From contig NZ_QAJR01000003.1 of the NCBI RefSeq assembly GCF_003852545.1, forward strand, positions 227,308 through 291,307: 64,000 nt of DNA, in the 5' to 3' direction. Below, piece after piece: positions 51,366-60,060 of this stretch. The position numbers were made by a program, and so were the translations under genes. Within the stretch, counting starts at the first letter, position 1. Every line of letters begins with the position of its first letter. This DNA comes from Acidovorax sp. FJL06. Lineage in GTDB: Bacteria > Pseudomonadota > Gammaproteobacteria > Burkholderiales > Burkholderiaceae_C. Below the pieces are notes generated by a model, which did no database searches, was not told where the DNA came from, and worked only from the letters and a program-made list of their open reading frames with translations.

Positions 51366-51493
51366 CGCCACGCCTGCCGACACCGCACGCGCTGCGCAGC
51401 TGCAGCCAGCAATTTTTTCCAAGACCGTCGCGCGGTCCGCCGACGAAACTGCACGCCGCGCGACAGGGGTCGCGCCCCACGAAAGGCGCTGCA

Positions 51494-52117
51494 TTGGCCG
51501 AACAATTTCTCATGGTGGCAGGGGCCCACTTTCTGGCCCTGCTGAGCCCCGGACCGGATTTTTTCCTCATCGTGCGCACGGCGCTGCTCCATGGATGGCG
51601 GCGCGCCAGCGGCATCTGTGTCGGGGTGGCGCTGGGCAATGGCCTGTTCATCACCTTGGCATGGGCCGGACTGTCCGCCATCCAGCCGGACAGTCCCGCC
51701 TTCACGCTCTTGCAATGGGCCGGCAGCCTGTACCTCGCGTGGCTCGGCTGGCAGTTGCTGCATTCGTCCGGCACCTCCATCGCGGTGGATGGGGGCCTCA
51801 ACGGCGCCCCGCCGCCCGGTTGGGGGCAGGGCCTGCGCATGGGGCTGGCCTCTGCGCTGCTCAACCCGAAAAATGCGCTCTTCTATGCCAGCCTGTTCAG
51901 CTTGCTGGCAGGAACGCAGCGCAGCGTGCAGGCGCTTTACGGTGCGTGGATGGTGGGTGCCGTGCTGGGCTGGGATTTGCTGGTGGCCGCTGCGGTCGGA
52001 CACCGCAGGGTGGTCGAGCGCTTCGCACGGCATCTGCGGTCCATCGAACGCGCCACCGGCGCCGTGCTGCTGCTCATCGCCGTGGGCGTGGCCACCCAGT
52101 CCCTGGCAAGCCGATGA
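51494..52117 (+). CDS. LysE-family amino-acid exporter (TTG start)
   Basis: A 207-residue membrane exporter with five to six helices. The family N-terminus AHFLALLSPGPDFFLIVRTA and LNPKNALFYASLFSLL are diagnostic of LysE/RhtB. The TTG at 51494 gives MAEQFLMVAGAHF, matching relatives, and AAGG lies 7 bp upstream; the first ATG at 51512 would cut this end. It probably exports amino acids or related compounds under the upstream AraC regulator. Confidence 0.9.
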   Translation: MAEQFLMVAGAHFLALLSPGPDFFLIVRTALLHGWRRASGICVGVALGNGLFITLAWAGLSAIQPDSPAFTLLQWAGSLYLAWLGWQLLHSSGTSIAVDGGLNGAPPPGWGQGLRMGLASALLNPKNALFYASLFSLLAGTQRSVQALYGAWMVGAVLGWDLLVAAAVGHRRVVERFARHLRSIERATGAVLLLIAVGVATQSLASR

Positions 52118-52163
52118 ACGACGGCCCCGATGCGCGCCCCGCTGGGGCCAGCGCCAGCCCCTC

Positions 52164-52259
52164 ATACCGGTATGCGTTCAAAAATATAAGTCCGTTCACG
52201 CTGAGTCCGTCGAAGGGCTCAGCCCGAACGGTTCCTGTTGATTGAACGCAAATTGGTAT
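52164..52259. repeat. MITE-like palindromic element
   Basis: The ends ATACCGGTATGCGTTCAA (52164-52181) and TTGAACGCAAATTGGTAT (52242-52259) are imperfect inverted repeats. Inside, CGTTCACGCTGAG and CTCAGCCCGAACGG pair around GTCGAAGG, a core I recognise as widespread in proteobacterial intergenic regions. Confidence 0.65.
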
Positions 52260-52313
52260 CAGTTTTTCATGGTGCGTGCACCACCCGCAGCGGATGAAAC
52301 CGGCGCGACCCAC

Positions 52314-52494
52314 GCCAGCGCCCCCGTGCAAGGGCCGCCCCGCCGCACCGGGGGCGTCCCCCTCCCGCCTTGCGCAGCAAGGCGAGAGAGGGGCTGAGGG
52401 CCGCGGCTCCAAGCCTGCCTGCGCAGGCTTGGACGGCCCCGAAGGGCTCTCGCCTCTGGCGAGTGCGCCGAGGCGCGAAGCGACTCAGGGGATG
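52314..52494. repeat. GC-rich repeat A, 3' of the heme-GGDEF gene
   Basis: It shares GCCAGCGCCCCCG-GCAAGG, GCCGCCCCGCCGC, GGGGGCGTCCCCCTCCCG and GGCGCGAAGCGACTCAGGG with 59951-60056. An extra ~85 bp in the middle includes a perfect 10-bp hairpin CCAAGCCTGC/GCAGGCTTGG (52409-52432). Confidence 0.8.
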
Positions 52495-52501
52495 TTTCAC
52501 T

Positions 52502-53743
52502 TCAGGCCGCGTCCTGCGCCTGCACCACGCAGTTGCGCCCGCTGGACTTGGCCTTGTACAGCGCCGTGTCCGCGCGCTTGATGAGAGCATGGCTGTCTTC
52601 CTTGTGGTCCCAGGTGGCCACGCCGAAGCTGGCGCTCACATGGCCCACGGCGTCGAACGGAACGCCCGCGATGCGCGCGCGCACCGCTTCGGCCATGGCC
52701 ATGGCGGCATCGACCGGGGTTTCCTTGAGCAGGATGATGAACTCCTCGCCGCCAAAGCGCGCCGCGCAGTCCGACGAACGCAGCAGCTCGCGCACGCGCA
52801 GGGCTGTGTGCTTGAGCACCACGTCGCCCGAGTCGTGCCCGAAGGTGTCGTTGATGCGCTTGAAGAAGTCGATGTCGAACATCACCACCGACAGCTGGCT
52901 CTTCTTGACACGCGTCTCGGCCATGCCGGCCTCCAGCCGCTCGAAAAAGCGGCGGCGGTTCACCAGGTCGGTGAGGAAGTCCTTGGTGGCCAGGTCTTCA
53001 AGCTTGGCGTTGAGCCGCGCCATGGGCTCGATCACCAGCGACGACAGCGAGAGGTTGAGCACCACGAACAGCAGCGCAAAGCTGGCCACCAGCGCCGCCA
53101 TCACGGTGTTGAAGGTCTGGCGCGCCTTCTCCAGCGGGAAGTACATGGGCACCTTCACCACCTGGATGCCCACGGTTTCGTTCATGCCCCAGCCAAAGCC
53201 GTTCTTGTCGCCATAGACCTTGAGCATGGTGGGCGGCGCCACGGCCGGCGTGCTGTGGCAGGCCATGCACTGGGCCTGCTTGATGGTGATGGGCCGGGCC
53301 ACGTACATGGCGCGGTGCATGCCTTCACCCACCTCGCCCGCCACTTCCTTCTTGAGGTCGGCCCGGCCCTCGCGGAAGTCGCTGATGATGCGCTCCTCCC
53401 ACTCGTTGGCCCGGTCGCGCAGGTTGGTGGGGTTGAGCACCGCCTCCTTGTACTCGTAGCCCGGAAAGCGGCTCTGCAGGCGGCGCAGCGTCTCGGTGGC
53501 GGCGTAGGCCGGCACGGTTTGGGGCAGGAATTTCTCGGCCAGCGTCACGTCCAGGTGCGGCTTGACCAGTTCGGTGGTGTAGTCGCGGATGGCCATGGCG
53601 GCGTGCATCATGATCTGCGAGTTGTGCTGCACCTCCTCGATGGCCGCCTGCTGCAGAAAGCGGTGCACATAGGCGCCCGCGCCCAGCACCGCCAGCAGCA
53701 ACACCGCCGCCAGCACCAGGTTGAATTTGAGCCGCAAAGACAT
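52502..53743 (-). CDS. Heme-c sensor diguanylate cyclase (DUF3365-GGDEF)
   Basis: A 413-residue membrane protein. Helix 1 (about 8-27) and helix 2 (about 212-236) enclose a periplasmic DUF3365/Tll0287-like domain with one c-type heme motif, C159MACH163. The cytoplasmic part is a GGDEF domain with active-site GGEEF (331-335) and an intact inhibitory I-site RSSD (322-325) five residues before it. It should make c-di-GMP in response to a redox or gas signal sensed by heme. GGGAG precedes the ATG. Confidence 0.9.
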   Translation of the reverse strand: MSLRLKFNLVLAAVLLLAVLGAGAYVHRFLQQAAIEEVQHNSQIMMHAAMAIRDYTTELVKPHLDVTLAEKFLPQTVPAYAATETLRRLQSRFPGYEYKEAVLNPTNLRDRANEWEERIISDFREGRADLKKEVAGEVGEGMHRAMYVARPITIKQAQCMACHSTPAVAPPTMLKVYGDKNGFGWGMNETVGIQVVKVPMYFPLEKARQTFNTVMAALVASFALLFVVLNLSLSSLVIEPMARLNAKLEDLATKDFLTDLVNRRRFFERLEAGMAETRVKKSQLSVVMFDIDFFKRINDTFGHDSGDVVLKHTALRVRELLRSSDCAARFGGEEFIILLKETPVDAAMAMAEAVRARIAGVPFDAVGHVSASFGVATWDHKEDSHALIKRADTALYKAKSSGRNCVVQAQDAA

Positions 53744-54014
53744 GGATCTCCCTCAGGTTCGGCGCGCAGCCGGCGGTTCGGTGGCGCTGGCGCCGGAGAG
53801 CCCGACTGCGCGCAACCATTGTTCGTGGGACACAAAGTTTGCGTTTGTGCCAGATTTGCGCGCGGCGGTCCAATGTTTTGTGCACCACGGAAGCCGGGAC
53901 CAAGAGCGGATAACAAAACCCAGCGCAGCGGTTCTGGCTAGGCGCCGCATCGCAGGCAGTAAGGGTAGTACGACAAGACGCGGCAACGACGCCCGAAGGG
54001 TTGAGTGAGCCGCT

Positions 54015-54692
54015 CTACAGCCCCCGGGCGCTCAGCGACAAAGTCCGCCGATAGACCGGGCGCACCCGGTACAGCTGCGCGGGCCGGTGTGCGCCGCCGG
54101 TCTGCAGCGCGCCCACCAAGGGCTCCAGCATGTCCAGCTCGTCCATCTTGCGGCGAAAGCTCACCTTGTTGACCGGCTCGCCCAGCACGGCCTCGTACAC
54201 GGCCTGCAATTGCGGCAGCGTGAAGGGTTCGGCGCACAGATGCACGGGCAGCGATGAATACTGGCTTTTGCTGCGCACGCGCAACACGGCCGCGTCGATG
54301 ATCTGGCGGTGGTCAAACGGCAGCGGCGGCAGCGCATCCACCGGCACCATCTCCACCCGCCCACCGGCCTGCGCCAGCAGGCTGGCCGGCACCAGCGCGC
54401 AATAAGCCACGGCCACCGACCAGCCCCGGGGGTCGCGCACCGCCCCCGTGAAAGTGGCCAGTTGCTCCAGATAAGGGCTCTCCAGCCCGGCCTTGTCGCG
54501 CAGCACCCGCACGGCGCTGGCCTGGGCGTCCACATCGTCCTGGGCATGGATGTACCCGCCGGGCAGCGCCAGGGCCTGGGCAAAAGGCTCGCGCTCGCGG
54601 CGCACCAGGGCCACCTGCAGCGTGGCCTGCTCCAGGGTGAGCAGCACCACGTCCACGGTGCAGATCACGGAGGGAATGCTGTCGGGCTTCAT
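54015..54692 (-). CDS. nrtR: NrtR, Nudix-related regulator of NAD metabolism
   Basis: A 225-residue regulator: an N-terminal degenerate Nudix domain (about 10-140) and a C-terminal winged helix (about 150-225: HLCAEPFTLPQLQAVYEAVL, VNKVSFRRKMDELDML). The Nudix box reads LPGGYIHAQDD...RVLRDKAGL and lacks the catalytic Glu pair, as expected for NrtR, which binds ADP-ribose without hydrolysis. It is divergent from pncA and the NAD salvage genes. The start MKPDSIPSVICTVDVV was chosen as the point where Nudix homology begins. Confidence 0.92.
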   Translation of the reverse strand: MKPDSIPSVICTVDVVLLTLEQATLQVALVRREREPFAQALALPGGYIHAQDDVDAQASAVRVLRDKAGLESPYLEQLATFTGAVRDPRGWSVAVAYCALVPASLLAQAGGRVEMVPVDALPPLPFDHRQIIDAAVLRVRSKSQYSSLPVHLCAEPFTLPQLQAVYEAVLGEPVNKVSFRRKMDELDMLEPLVGALQTGGAHRPAQLYRVRPVYRRTLSLSARGL

Positions 54693-54703
54693 GCGGCGGG
54701 GTA

Positions 54704-54722
54704 GTTCATTGCAAAATTGAAC
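54704..54722. promoter_or_regulatory. Candidate NrtR operator 1 (nrtR side)
   Basis: GTTCATTGCAAAATTGAAC has GTTCA/TGAAC inverted ends around TTGCAAAAT. It lies 11 bp before the nrtR ATG. Confidence 0.6.
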
Positions 54723-54810
54723 GAACAAGGCTACCACCAAGACAGGCTGCGGCAAAGCAGCGCTGTGCATTCGACGCTCTGCCGATCCGATACACCCTCT
54801 TGCAAATCAC

Positions 54811-54831
54811 TTAGTTGCAAAATTGATCTAA
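54811..54831. promoter_or_regulatory. Candidate NrtR operator 2 (pncA side)
   Basis: TTAGTTGCAAAATTGATC, then TAA, has TTAG/CTAA ends and shares the exact 12-mer TTGCAAAATTGA with operator 1. It is 37 bp before the pncA ATG. Confidence 0.6.
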
Positions 54832-54868
54832 CAAAACTACACTGCCCCCACAGCGAAGGAGAAAGACC

Positions 54869-55711
54869 ATGGCCACACGCACCACCCAGCTTCTGGTGAT
54901 CGACCCCCAGAACGATTTCTGCGACCTGCCCGCCACGCACTGCCCCGCAGGCAGCGCACCCAGCCTGCCCGTGGCGGGCGCCCACGCCGACATGCTGCGC
55001 CTGGCGGCCTTCATCCGAGCGCAAGCCGATCAGCTCGACGCCATCACGGTCACGCTCGACTCGCACCAGCGCTTCGACATCGCCCACCCCGGCTTCTGGC
55101 AGCAGGCGGGCGGCGGCGCGGTGGAGCCCTTCACCCCCATCACCGCCGCCCAGGTGCGCGCGGGCGACTTTGCACCGCGCAATGCCACCGCCCTGCCGCG
55201 CACGCTGGCGTACCTGGACGCGCTCGAAGCCCAGGGCCGCTACACCCTCATGGTCTGGCCCGTGCACTGCGAAGTCGGCAGCTGGGGCCACGGCGTGCAC
55301 GCAGACATGTTGGCCGCCTGTGGTGACTGGCAGCTGCAGCGCCAACGCGCCGTGCGCAATGTGTTCAAAGGCACCAACCCCTGGACGGAGCACTACAGCG
55401 CCATCGAGGCCGAGGTGCCCGATGCGGGCGATGCGAGCACCGTCCTGAACACCGCCTTGCTGCAGTCGCTGGGCCAGGCCGATCGGCTGTTGATTGCGGG
55501 CGAGGCCAGCAGCCACTGCGTGCGCTCGACCACCGAGCACATCGTGCAGCACCTGCCGCGCCTGGTGCCGGGCTGGCAGGCGCGCCGCATCGTGCTGCTG
55601 ACCGATGGCATGAGCCCGGTGGGCGGTTTCGAGGCCCAGCACCAGGCGTTCATGGAGGCGATGCGCGCCGCCGGCGCCCAACTGGCAAGCATGCGTGAAA
55701 TTAGCCTCTAG
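54869..55711 (+). CDS. pncA: Nicotinamidase-like cysteine hydrolase (PncA)
   Basis: A 280-residue isochorismatase-fold cysteine hydrolase. The catalytic triad appears to be Asp12 ([10 protein letters not shown]), Lys167 (NVFKGTNPW) and Cys217 ([10 protein letters not shown]); the metal site is D64-S-H66...H73. It is longer than typical nicotinamidases (about 210), but the NrtR and pncB/nadE context makes nicotinamide deamidation likely. GGAG lies upstream. Its last codons (ISL-stop) read into a dispersed repeat. Confidence 0.85.
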   Translation: MATRTTQLLVIDPQNDFCDLPATHCPAGSAPSLPVAGAHADMLRLAAFIRAQADQLDAITVTLDSHQRFDIAHPGFWQQAGGGAVEPFTPITAAQVRAGDFAPRNATALPRTLAYLDALEAQGRYTLMVWPVHCEVGSWGHGVHADMLAACGDWQLQRQRAVRNVFKGTNPWTEHYSAIEAEVPDAGDASTVLNTALLQSLGQADRLLIAGEASSHCVRSTTEHIVQHLPRLVPGWQARRIVLLTDGMSPVGGFEAQHQAFMEAMRAAGAQLASMREISL

Positions 55712-55745
55712 CGCTTATCCATCAAGCGCAAGAAGCTATCAAATT
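55703..55745 (+). repeat. Dispersed AGCGCTT/AGCTAT repeat, copy 7
   Basis: AGCCTCTAGCGCTTATCCAT, CAAGCGCAAGAAGCTATCAA. It covers the pncA stop and most of the pncA-pncB gap. Confidence 0.8.
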
Positions 55746-55760
55746 GGGAGTAATCACACC

Positions 55761-56960
55761 ATGAACCCCGTCATCACCAGCCTGCTCGACACCGACCTCT
55801 ACAAGTTCACCATGTGGCAGGCCCTGCTGCATCGCCACCCACAGACGCAAAGCGAATACCGCTTCGTCTGCCGCAACCAGCCGGTCTATCCGCTGGCCGA
55901 GCTGCTGCCCGAGGTGAATGCCGCGCTCGACCAGCTGTGCAGTCTGCGCTTCACGGCCGGCGAACTCGACTACCTGGCCGGGCTGCGCTTCATCAAGAGC
56001 GATTTCATCGACTTCCTGCGCATCTTCCAGTTCCAGCGCAGCTTCATTGAAGCGCGCGCAGACGGCGACACACTCAGCATCGTGGCGCGCGGCCCCCAGG
56101 TGCATGTGATGGGGTTCGAGATCTTTGTGCTGGCCATCGTCAACGAGCTGTACTTTCGCCGTTTCGATGCCACTGCCGCCCTGGCCAGCGGCCGCGAGCG
56201 CCTGGCGGTCAAGGTGCAGCAGCTGCAGGACCTGGCCCAACAGGCCACGTTGCGCCACCCCTTCGAGCTGTTCGACTTCGGCCTGCGCCGGCGCTACAGC
56301 GGCGTCTGGCAGCGCGAGGTGGTTCAGACCTTTGCCACGCAGGCGCCGCAGTGGTTCAAGGGCACCAGCAACGTGCTGCTGGCGCGCGACCTGGGTCTGG
56401 TGCCCATCGGCACCATGGCGCACGAGTACCTGCAGAGCTACCAGGCGCTGGGTGTGCGGCTGCGCGACTTCCAGAAGGCGGCCCTGGAGGACTGGGTGCA
56501 GGAGTACCGGGGCGACCTCGGCATTGCGCTGACCGACACCGTGGGCATGGACGCCTTCCTGGCCGACTTCGACCTGTACTTCGCCAAGCTGTTTGACGGC
56601 CTGCGGCACGACTCGGGCGACCCGGTGGCCTGGGGCGAGAAGGCGCTGGCGCACTATGCGAAGCTGCGCATTGACGCGCACACCAAGCGGCTGGTGTTCT
56701 CCGACGGCCTCACGCTCACCAAGGCGCTGGCGCTGTACCGGCATTTTGGCGACCGCACGCAGCTGGGTTTTGGCATCGGCACCCACCTCACCAACGACAT
56801 GGGGGATGTGCCGGAGATGAAACCGCTCAACATCGTGATGAAGCTCACCCGCGCCAACGGCCAGGCGGTGGCGAAGTTGTCGGACACGCCGGGCAAGACG
56901 CTGTGCGACGATGAAACCTACCTCGCGTATCTGCGCCAGGTTTTTGGCGTGAAAGGATGA
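55761..56960 (+). CDS. pncB: PncB, nicotinate phosphoribosyltransferase
   Basis: A 399-residue enzyme that makes nicotinate mononucleotide from nicotinate and PRPP. Motifs are [17 protein letters not shown] at the N-terminus, [34 protein letters not shown] and [20 protein letters not shown]. The start [10 protein letters not shown] follows GGGAG and leads straight into the conserved region. It is four bases upstream of nadE. Confidence 0.96.
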   Translation: MNPVITSLLDTDLYKFTMWQALLHRHPQTQSEYRFVCRNQPVYPLAELLPEVNAALDQLCSLRFTAGELDYLAGLRFIKSDFIDFLRIFQFQRSFIEARADGDTLSIVARGPQVHVMGFEIFVLAIVNELYFRRFDATAALASGRERLAVKVQQLQDLAQQATLRHPFELFDFGLRRRYSGVWQREVVQTFATQAPQWFKGTSNVLLARDLGLVPIGTMAHEYLQSYQALGVRLRDFQKAALEDWVQEYRGDLGIALTDTVGMDAFLADFDLYFAKLFDGLRHDSGDPVAWGEKALAHYAKLRIDAHTKRLVFSDGLTLTKALALYRHFGDRTQLGFGIGTHLTNDMGDVPEMKPLNIVMKLTRANGQAVAKLSDTPGKTLCDDETYLAYLRQVFGVKG

Positions 56961-56964
56961 CACC

Positions 56965-58665
56965 ATGCTCCGCATCACCATCGCCCAGCTCAACCTCACC
57001 GTCGGCGACATCGAGGGCAACGTGGCCCGCATGGTGGCCGCCGCGCAGCAGGCCGCCCGCGCGCAGTCCGACCTCATCGTGTTCAGCGAACTCGCGCTGT
57101 GTGGCTACTACCCCGGCGACATGCTGGACGAGCCGCCCTTCCAGCAGCGCGTGCAGGACGGCCTGGCCGCGCTGCAAAAGGCGTCGGCCGAGCTGCCCGC
57201 CTTGCACTGGGTGGTGGGCGCCCCCACGCCCGCCACCGGCCCCGGCAAGCGCCTGCACAACAGCCTGCTGGTGCTGCAGGGCGGCGCCGTGCGCCTGCAG
57301 TACGCCAAGCAGCTGCTGCCCACCTACAACATCTTCGACGAACGCCGCCACTTTGAGCCCGGGCCTGATGTGGCCAAGGTGCTGCGCATCGGCGGCGCGC
57401 AGGTGGGCCTGCTGGTGTGCGAGGACGGCTGGAACGACCACGGCACCGACTACGCCACCAACCCCTTCGAGCGCCTGCGCGACGCCGCACCCGACCTGGT
57501 CATCAGCATCAACGCCAGCCCCAGCCATGTGGGCAAGCGCGAGCAGCGCCACCAGATCTTCGGCGGCGCGTCGCGCCGGCATGGCCTGCCCATCCTGTAC
57601 GTGAACCAGGTCGGCGGGCACGACCAGGTGGTGTACGACGGCGCATCGTTTGCGGCCGAGCCCGAGGCGGGCCTCGTGTTCGAGGCGCCGCGTTTTGTGG
57701 AGGATGTGCGCACGCTGCAGTTCGACAACGGCCGCTTCCTCACGGCCGAGGGCCAGGTACCCGAGCCGGTGCCTGCTGCAGGCCTGCCCACCATGGAGTT
57801 CTACCGCCAGCAGATCCTGCTGGGCCTGCGTGACTACGCGCGCCGCTGCGGCTTTGCGCGGGTGGTGGTGGGCAGCTCAGGCGGCATCGACAGCGCGCTC
57901 ACGCTGGCGCTGGCGGCCCAGGCGCTGGGGCCCGAGAACGTGGTGGGCATCACCATGCCATCGCGCTACTCCAGCAGCGGCTCGGTCGACGACTCGGTGG
58001 CGCTGTGCCAGAACCTGGGCGTACAGCTGCACACCCACCCCATCGCCGACCTGGTGGCGAGCTATGCGCGGCAGTACGAAGCCAGCTTCGGCCAGCCGCT
58101 GACGGGCCTGCCGCTCGAAAACCTGCAGGCCCGCATCCGGGGCACGGTGCTGATGGAATACTCCAACGCGTTCGGCCACCTGCTGCTCACCACGGGCAAC
58201 AAGTCCGAGATCTCGGTGGGCTACTGCACGCTGTATGGCGACACCAATGGCGGGCTGGGCTTGATTGGCGACCTGTACAAGACCGAGGTGTTTGCCCTGT
58301 CGCGCCATGTCAATGCACAGGCGGGGCGCGCGCTGATCCCGCAGGCCATCATCGACAAGGAACCGTCTGCCGAGCTGGCCCCCGGCCAGCGCGACGTGGA
58401 TAGCCTGCCGCCCTACCCCGTGCTGGACGAGGTGCTCAAGCTGCTCATCGAAGGCGAGCGCCTGTCGGCGGCCGAACACCAGGCCGCAGAGGCCTTTGTG
58501 GCCCAGCTGCAGGCCAACGACGCCGGGCGTGCCCTGGTGCAGCGCGTGCGCATGATGGTGGCGCGCAACGAATACAAACGCCGCCAGGCCCCGCCCATCC
58601 TGCGGGTGCGTCCGCGCGCGTTTGGCAGCGGGCGCCAGATGCCCATCGCTGCAAGGTATGTGTGA
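56965..58665 (+). CDS. nadE: NadE, glutamine-dependent NAD synthetase
   Basis: A 566-residue enzyme for the last step of NAD synthesis. The N-terminal nitrilase-type amidase (1-270) has Glu42, Lys115 and Cys152 (LVCEDGW). The C-terminal synthetase domain (about 280-566) has the P-loop SGGIDS (305-310) and TTGNKSEISVGYCTLYGDTN. GRDV-type end SLPPYPVLDEVLKLLIEGE is typical. It is in the operon with pncA and pncB; AAGGA precedes the ATG. Confidence 0.96.
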   Translation: MLRITIAQLNLTVGDIEGNVARMVAAAQQAARAQSDLIVFSELALCGYYPGDMLDEPPFQQRVQDGLAALQKASAELPALHWVVGAPTPATGPGKRLHNSLLVLQGGAVRLQYAKQLLPTYNIFDERRHFEPGPDVAKVLRIGGAQVGLLVCEDGWNDHGTDYATNPFERLRDAAPDLVISINASPSHVGKREQRHQIFGGASRRHGLPILYVNQVGGHDQVVYDGASFAAEPEAGLVFEAPRFVEDVRTLQFDNGRFLTAEGQVPEPVPAAGLPTMEFYRQQILLGLRDYARRCGFARVVVGSSGGIDSALTLALAAQALGPENVVGITMPSRYSSSGSVDDSVALCQNLGVQLHTHPIADLVASYARQYEASFGQPLTGLPLENLQARIRGTVLMEYSNAFGHLLLTTGNKSEISVGYCTLYGDTNGGLGLIGDLYKTEVFALSRHVNAQAGRALIPQAIIDKEPSAELAPGQRDVDSLPPYPVLDEVLKLLIEGERLSAAEHQAAEAFVAQLQANDAGRALVQRVRMMVARNEYKRRQAPPILRVRPRAFGSGRQMPIAARYV

Positions 58666-58695
58666 CCCATGCACCCCTTCGGTAGAATTACTATA

Positions 58696-58738
58696 AAAAC
58701 AATAGCTGCTTGGGCATGATGGACGCGCGCAAGCGGCC
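58696..58738 (-). repeat. Dispersed AGCGCTT/AGCTAT repeat, copy 8
   Basis: The plus strand reads AAACAATAGCTGCTTGGGCA, TGATGGACGCGCGCAAGCGGCC, a diverged reverse-orientation copy between nadE and nadM. Confidence 0.6.
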
Positions 58739-58763
58739 AAAAAACTCAGAATTTCGGAGACCC

Positions 58764-59798
58764 ATGTACGACACCGCCCTCCTCATCGGCCGCTTTGAAC
58801 CCGTGCACAGCGGCCACCTGGCCCTGCTGCACGAGGCCCTGCGCGTGGCGCCCCAGGTCATCGTGGTGGTGGGCTCGGCCTGGCAGGCCCGCTCGCCCAA
58901 GAACCCCTTCACCTGGCAAGAGCGCGAAGCCATGCTGCGCGATGCACTGCCCCCGGCCGACCGCAGCCGCATGCAGGTGCTGCCGGTGCGCGACTACTAC
59001 AACGAGGCCGTGTGGGTGCAGGCCGTGCGCCAGGGTGTGGCGCAGCACACGCAGACCGGCGCCCGCATCGCGCTGGTGGGCCACTTCAAGGACGCAACCA
59101 GCAGCTACCTGCGCGCCTTCCCGGGCTGGGCACTGATCGACCTGCCGCGCCAGGGCAGCATGGACGCCACCACCATCCGCGACGCCTACTTTGGCGCCAC
59201 AGCCACCACCGTGGACGCAGCCCTGGCGCCGCTGGCCGCGCAGATCCCGGCCAGCACGCTCGGCCAGCTGCAGGCCTTTGCGCACACGCCGCACTACGCC
59301 GCGCTGCAGGAGGAGTGGCGCATGCTGCGCGGCTACCGCCAGGCCTGGTCCGCCGCGCCCTACCCGCCCGTGTTCGTGACGGTGGACGCCGTGCTGCGCT
59401 GCCAGGACCACGTGCTGCTCATCCGCCGCGCCCACGCGCCCGGCAAGGGCCAGATCGCCGTGCCCGGCGGCTTCATCGAACAACGCGAGACGGTGTGGCA
59501 GTCTTGCCTGCGCGAGCTGGTGGAAGAAACCCACTGCGCCTTGCCCGAAGCCCACATGCGCGCCGCGCTGCAGTCGGTGGCCGTGTTCGACCACCCCGAC
59601 CGCAGCCAGCGCGGCCGCACCATCACCCACGCGCACTACTTCAACCTGGGCGATGCGCCCTTCCCGGTGGTGCAGGCCGATGACGATGCGATGCTGGTGC
59701 AGTGGACGCGCATTGACCAGTTGGCCGGGATGGAAGAAGAGTTCTTTGAAGACCACTTCCACATGCTGGACCATTTCCTGCACCTCACCGACGCCTAG
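58764..59798 (+). CDS. NadM-Nudix, bifunctional NMN adenylyltransferase / ADP-ribose pyrophosphatase
   Basis: A 344-residue fusion. Residues 1-180 form a nucleotidyltransferase with GRFEPVHSGHLALLHEA and the C-terminal SMDATTIRDAYF region. Residues about 200-344 form a Nudix domain with GGFIEQRETVWQSCLRELVE followed by ET; the closing Gly of the Nudix box is His here. The fusion is found in NadM-Nudix proteins that make NAD from NMN and degrade ADP-ribose, the NrtR effector. Start at 58764 follows GGAG; an upstream ATG lies in a repeat. Confidence 0.93.
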   Translation: MYDTALLIGRFEPVHSGHLALLHEALRVAPQVIVVVGSAWQARSPKNPFTWQEREAMLRDALPPADRSRMQVLPVRDYYNEAVWVQAVRQGVAQHTQTGARIALVGHFKDATSSYLRAFPGWALIDLPRQGSMDATTIRDAYFGATATTVDAALAPLAAQIPASTLGQLQAFAHTPHYAALQEEWRMLRGYRQAWSAAPYPPVFVTVDAVLRCQDHVLLIRRAHAPGKGQIAVPGGFIEQRETVWQSCLRELVEETHCALPEAHMRAALQSVAVFDHPDRSQRGRTITHAHYFNLGDAPFPVVQADDDAMLVQWTRIDQLAGMEEEFFEDHFHMLDHFLHLTDA

Positions 59799-59950
59799 CG
59801 GCCGGCCGAGAGCTGATGCCGTGTCATGCGGATTTGCATGTGATAGCACAGCCGGGCGAATCGGCTATCGCGTGCGGTGACAGGCCAATTCGCACCAGTG
59901 ACCCATTGCACTGCGTACCACCCACGATGCTGAATACTGGCGCAGCCGAG

Positions 59951-60056
59951 GCCAGCGCCCCCGCGCAAGGGCCGCCCCGCCGCGCTGGGGGCGTCCCCCT
60001 CCCGACTCGCGCAGCGAGTCGAGAGAGGGGGAAGGCGCGAAGCGACTCAGGGGGTG
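59951..60056. repeat. GC-rich repeat B, 3' of the GGDEF-EAL gene
   Basis: The shorter relative of 52314-52494. Its centre folds as CCCCCTCCCGACTCGC/GCGAGTCGAGAGAGGGGG. The gap 59799-59950 holds nothing else I can name. Confidence 0.8.
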
Positions 60057-60060
60057 CTTA

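Larger units (their letters stand above)
52118..52501. other. Gene-free repeat-rich region
   Basis: No coding gene is supported. It holds a 96-bp inverted-repeat element (52164-52259) and a longer GC-rich repeat (52314-52494) shared with 59951-60056, ending next to the diguanylate cyclase stop. Confidence 0.7.
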
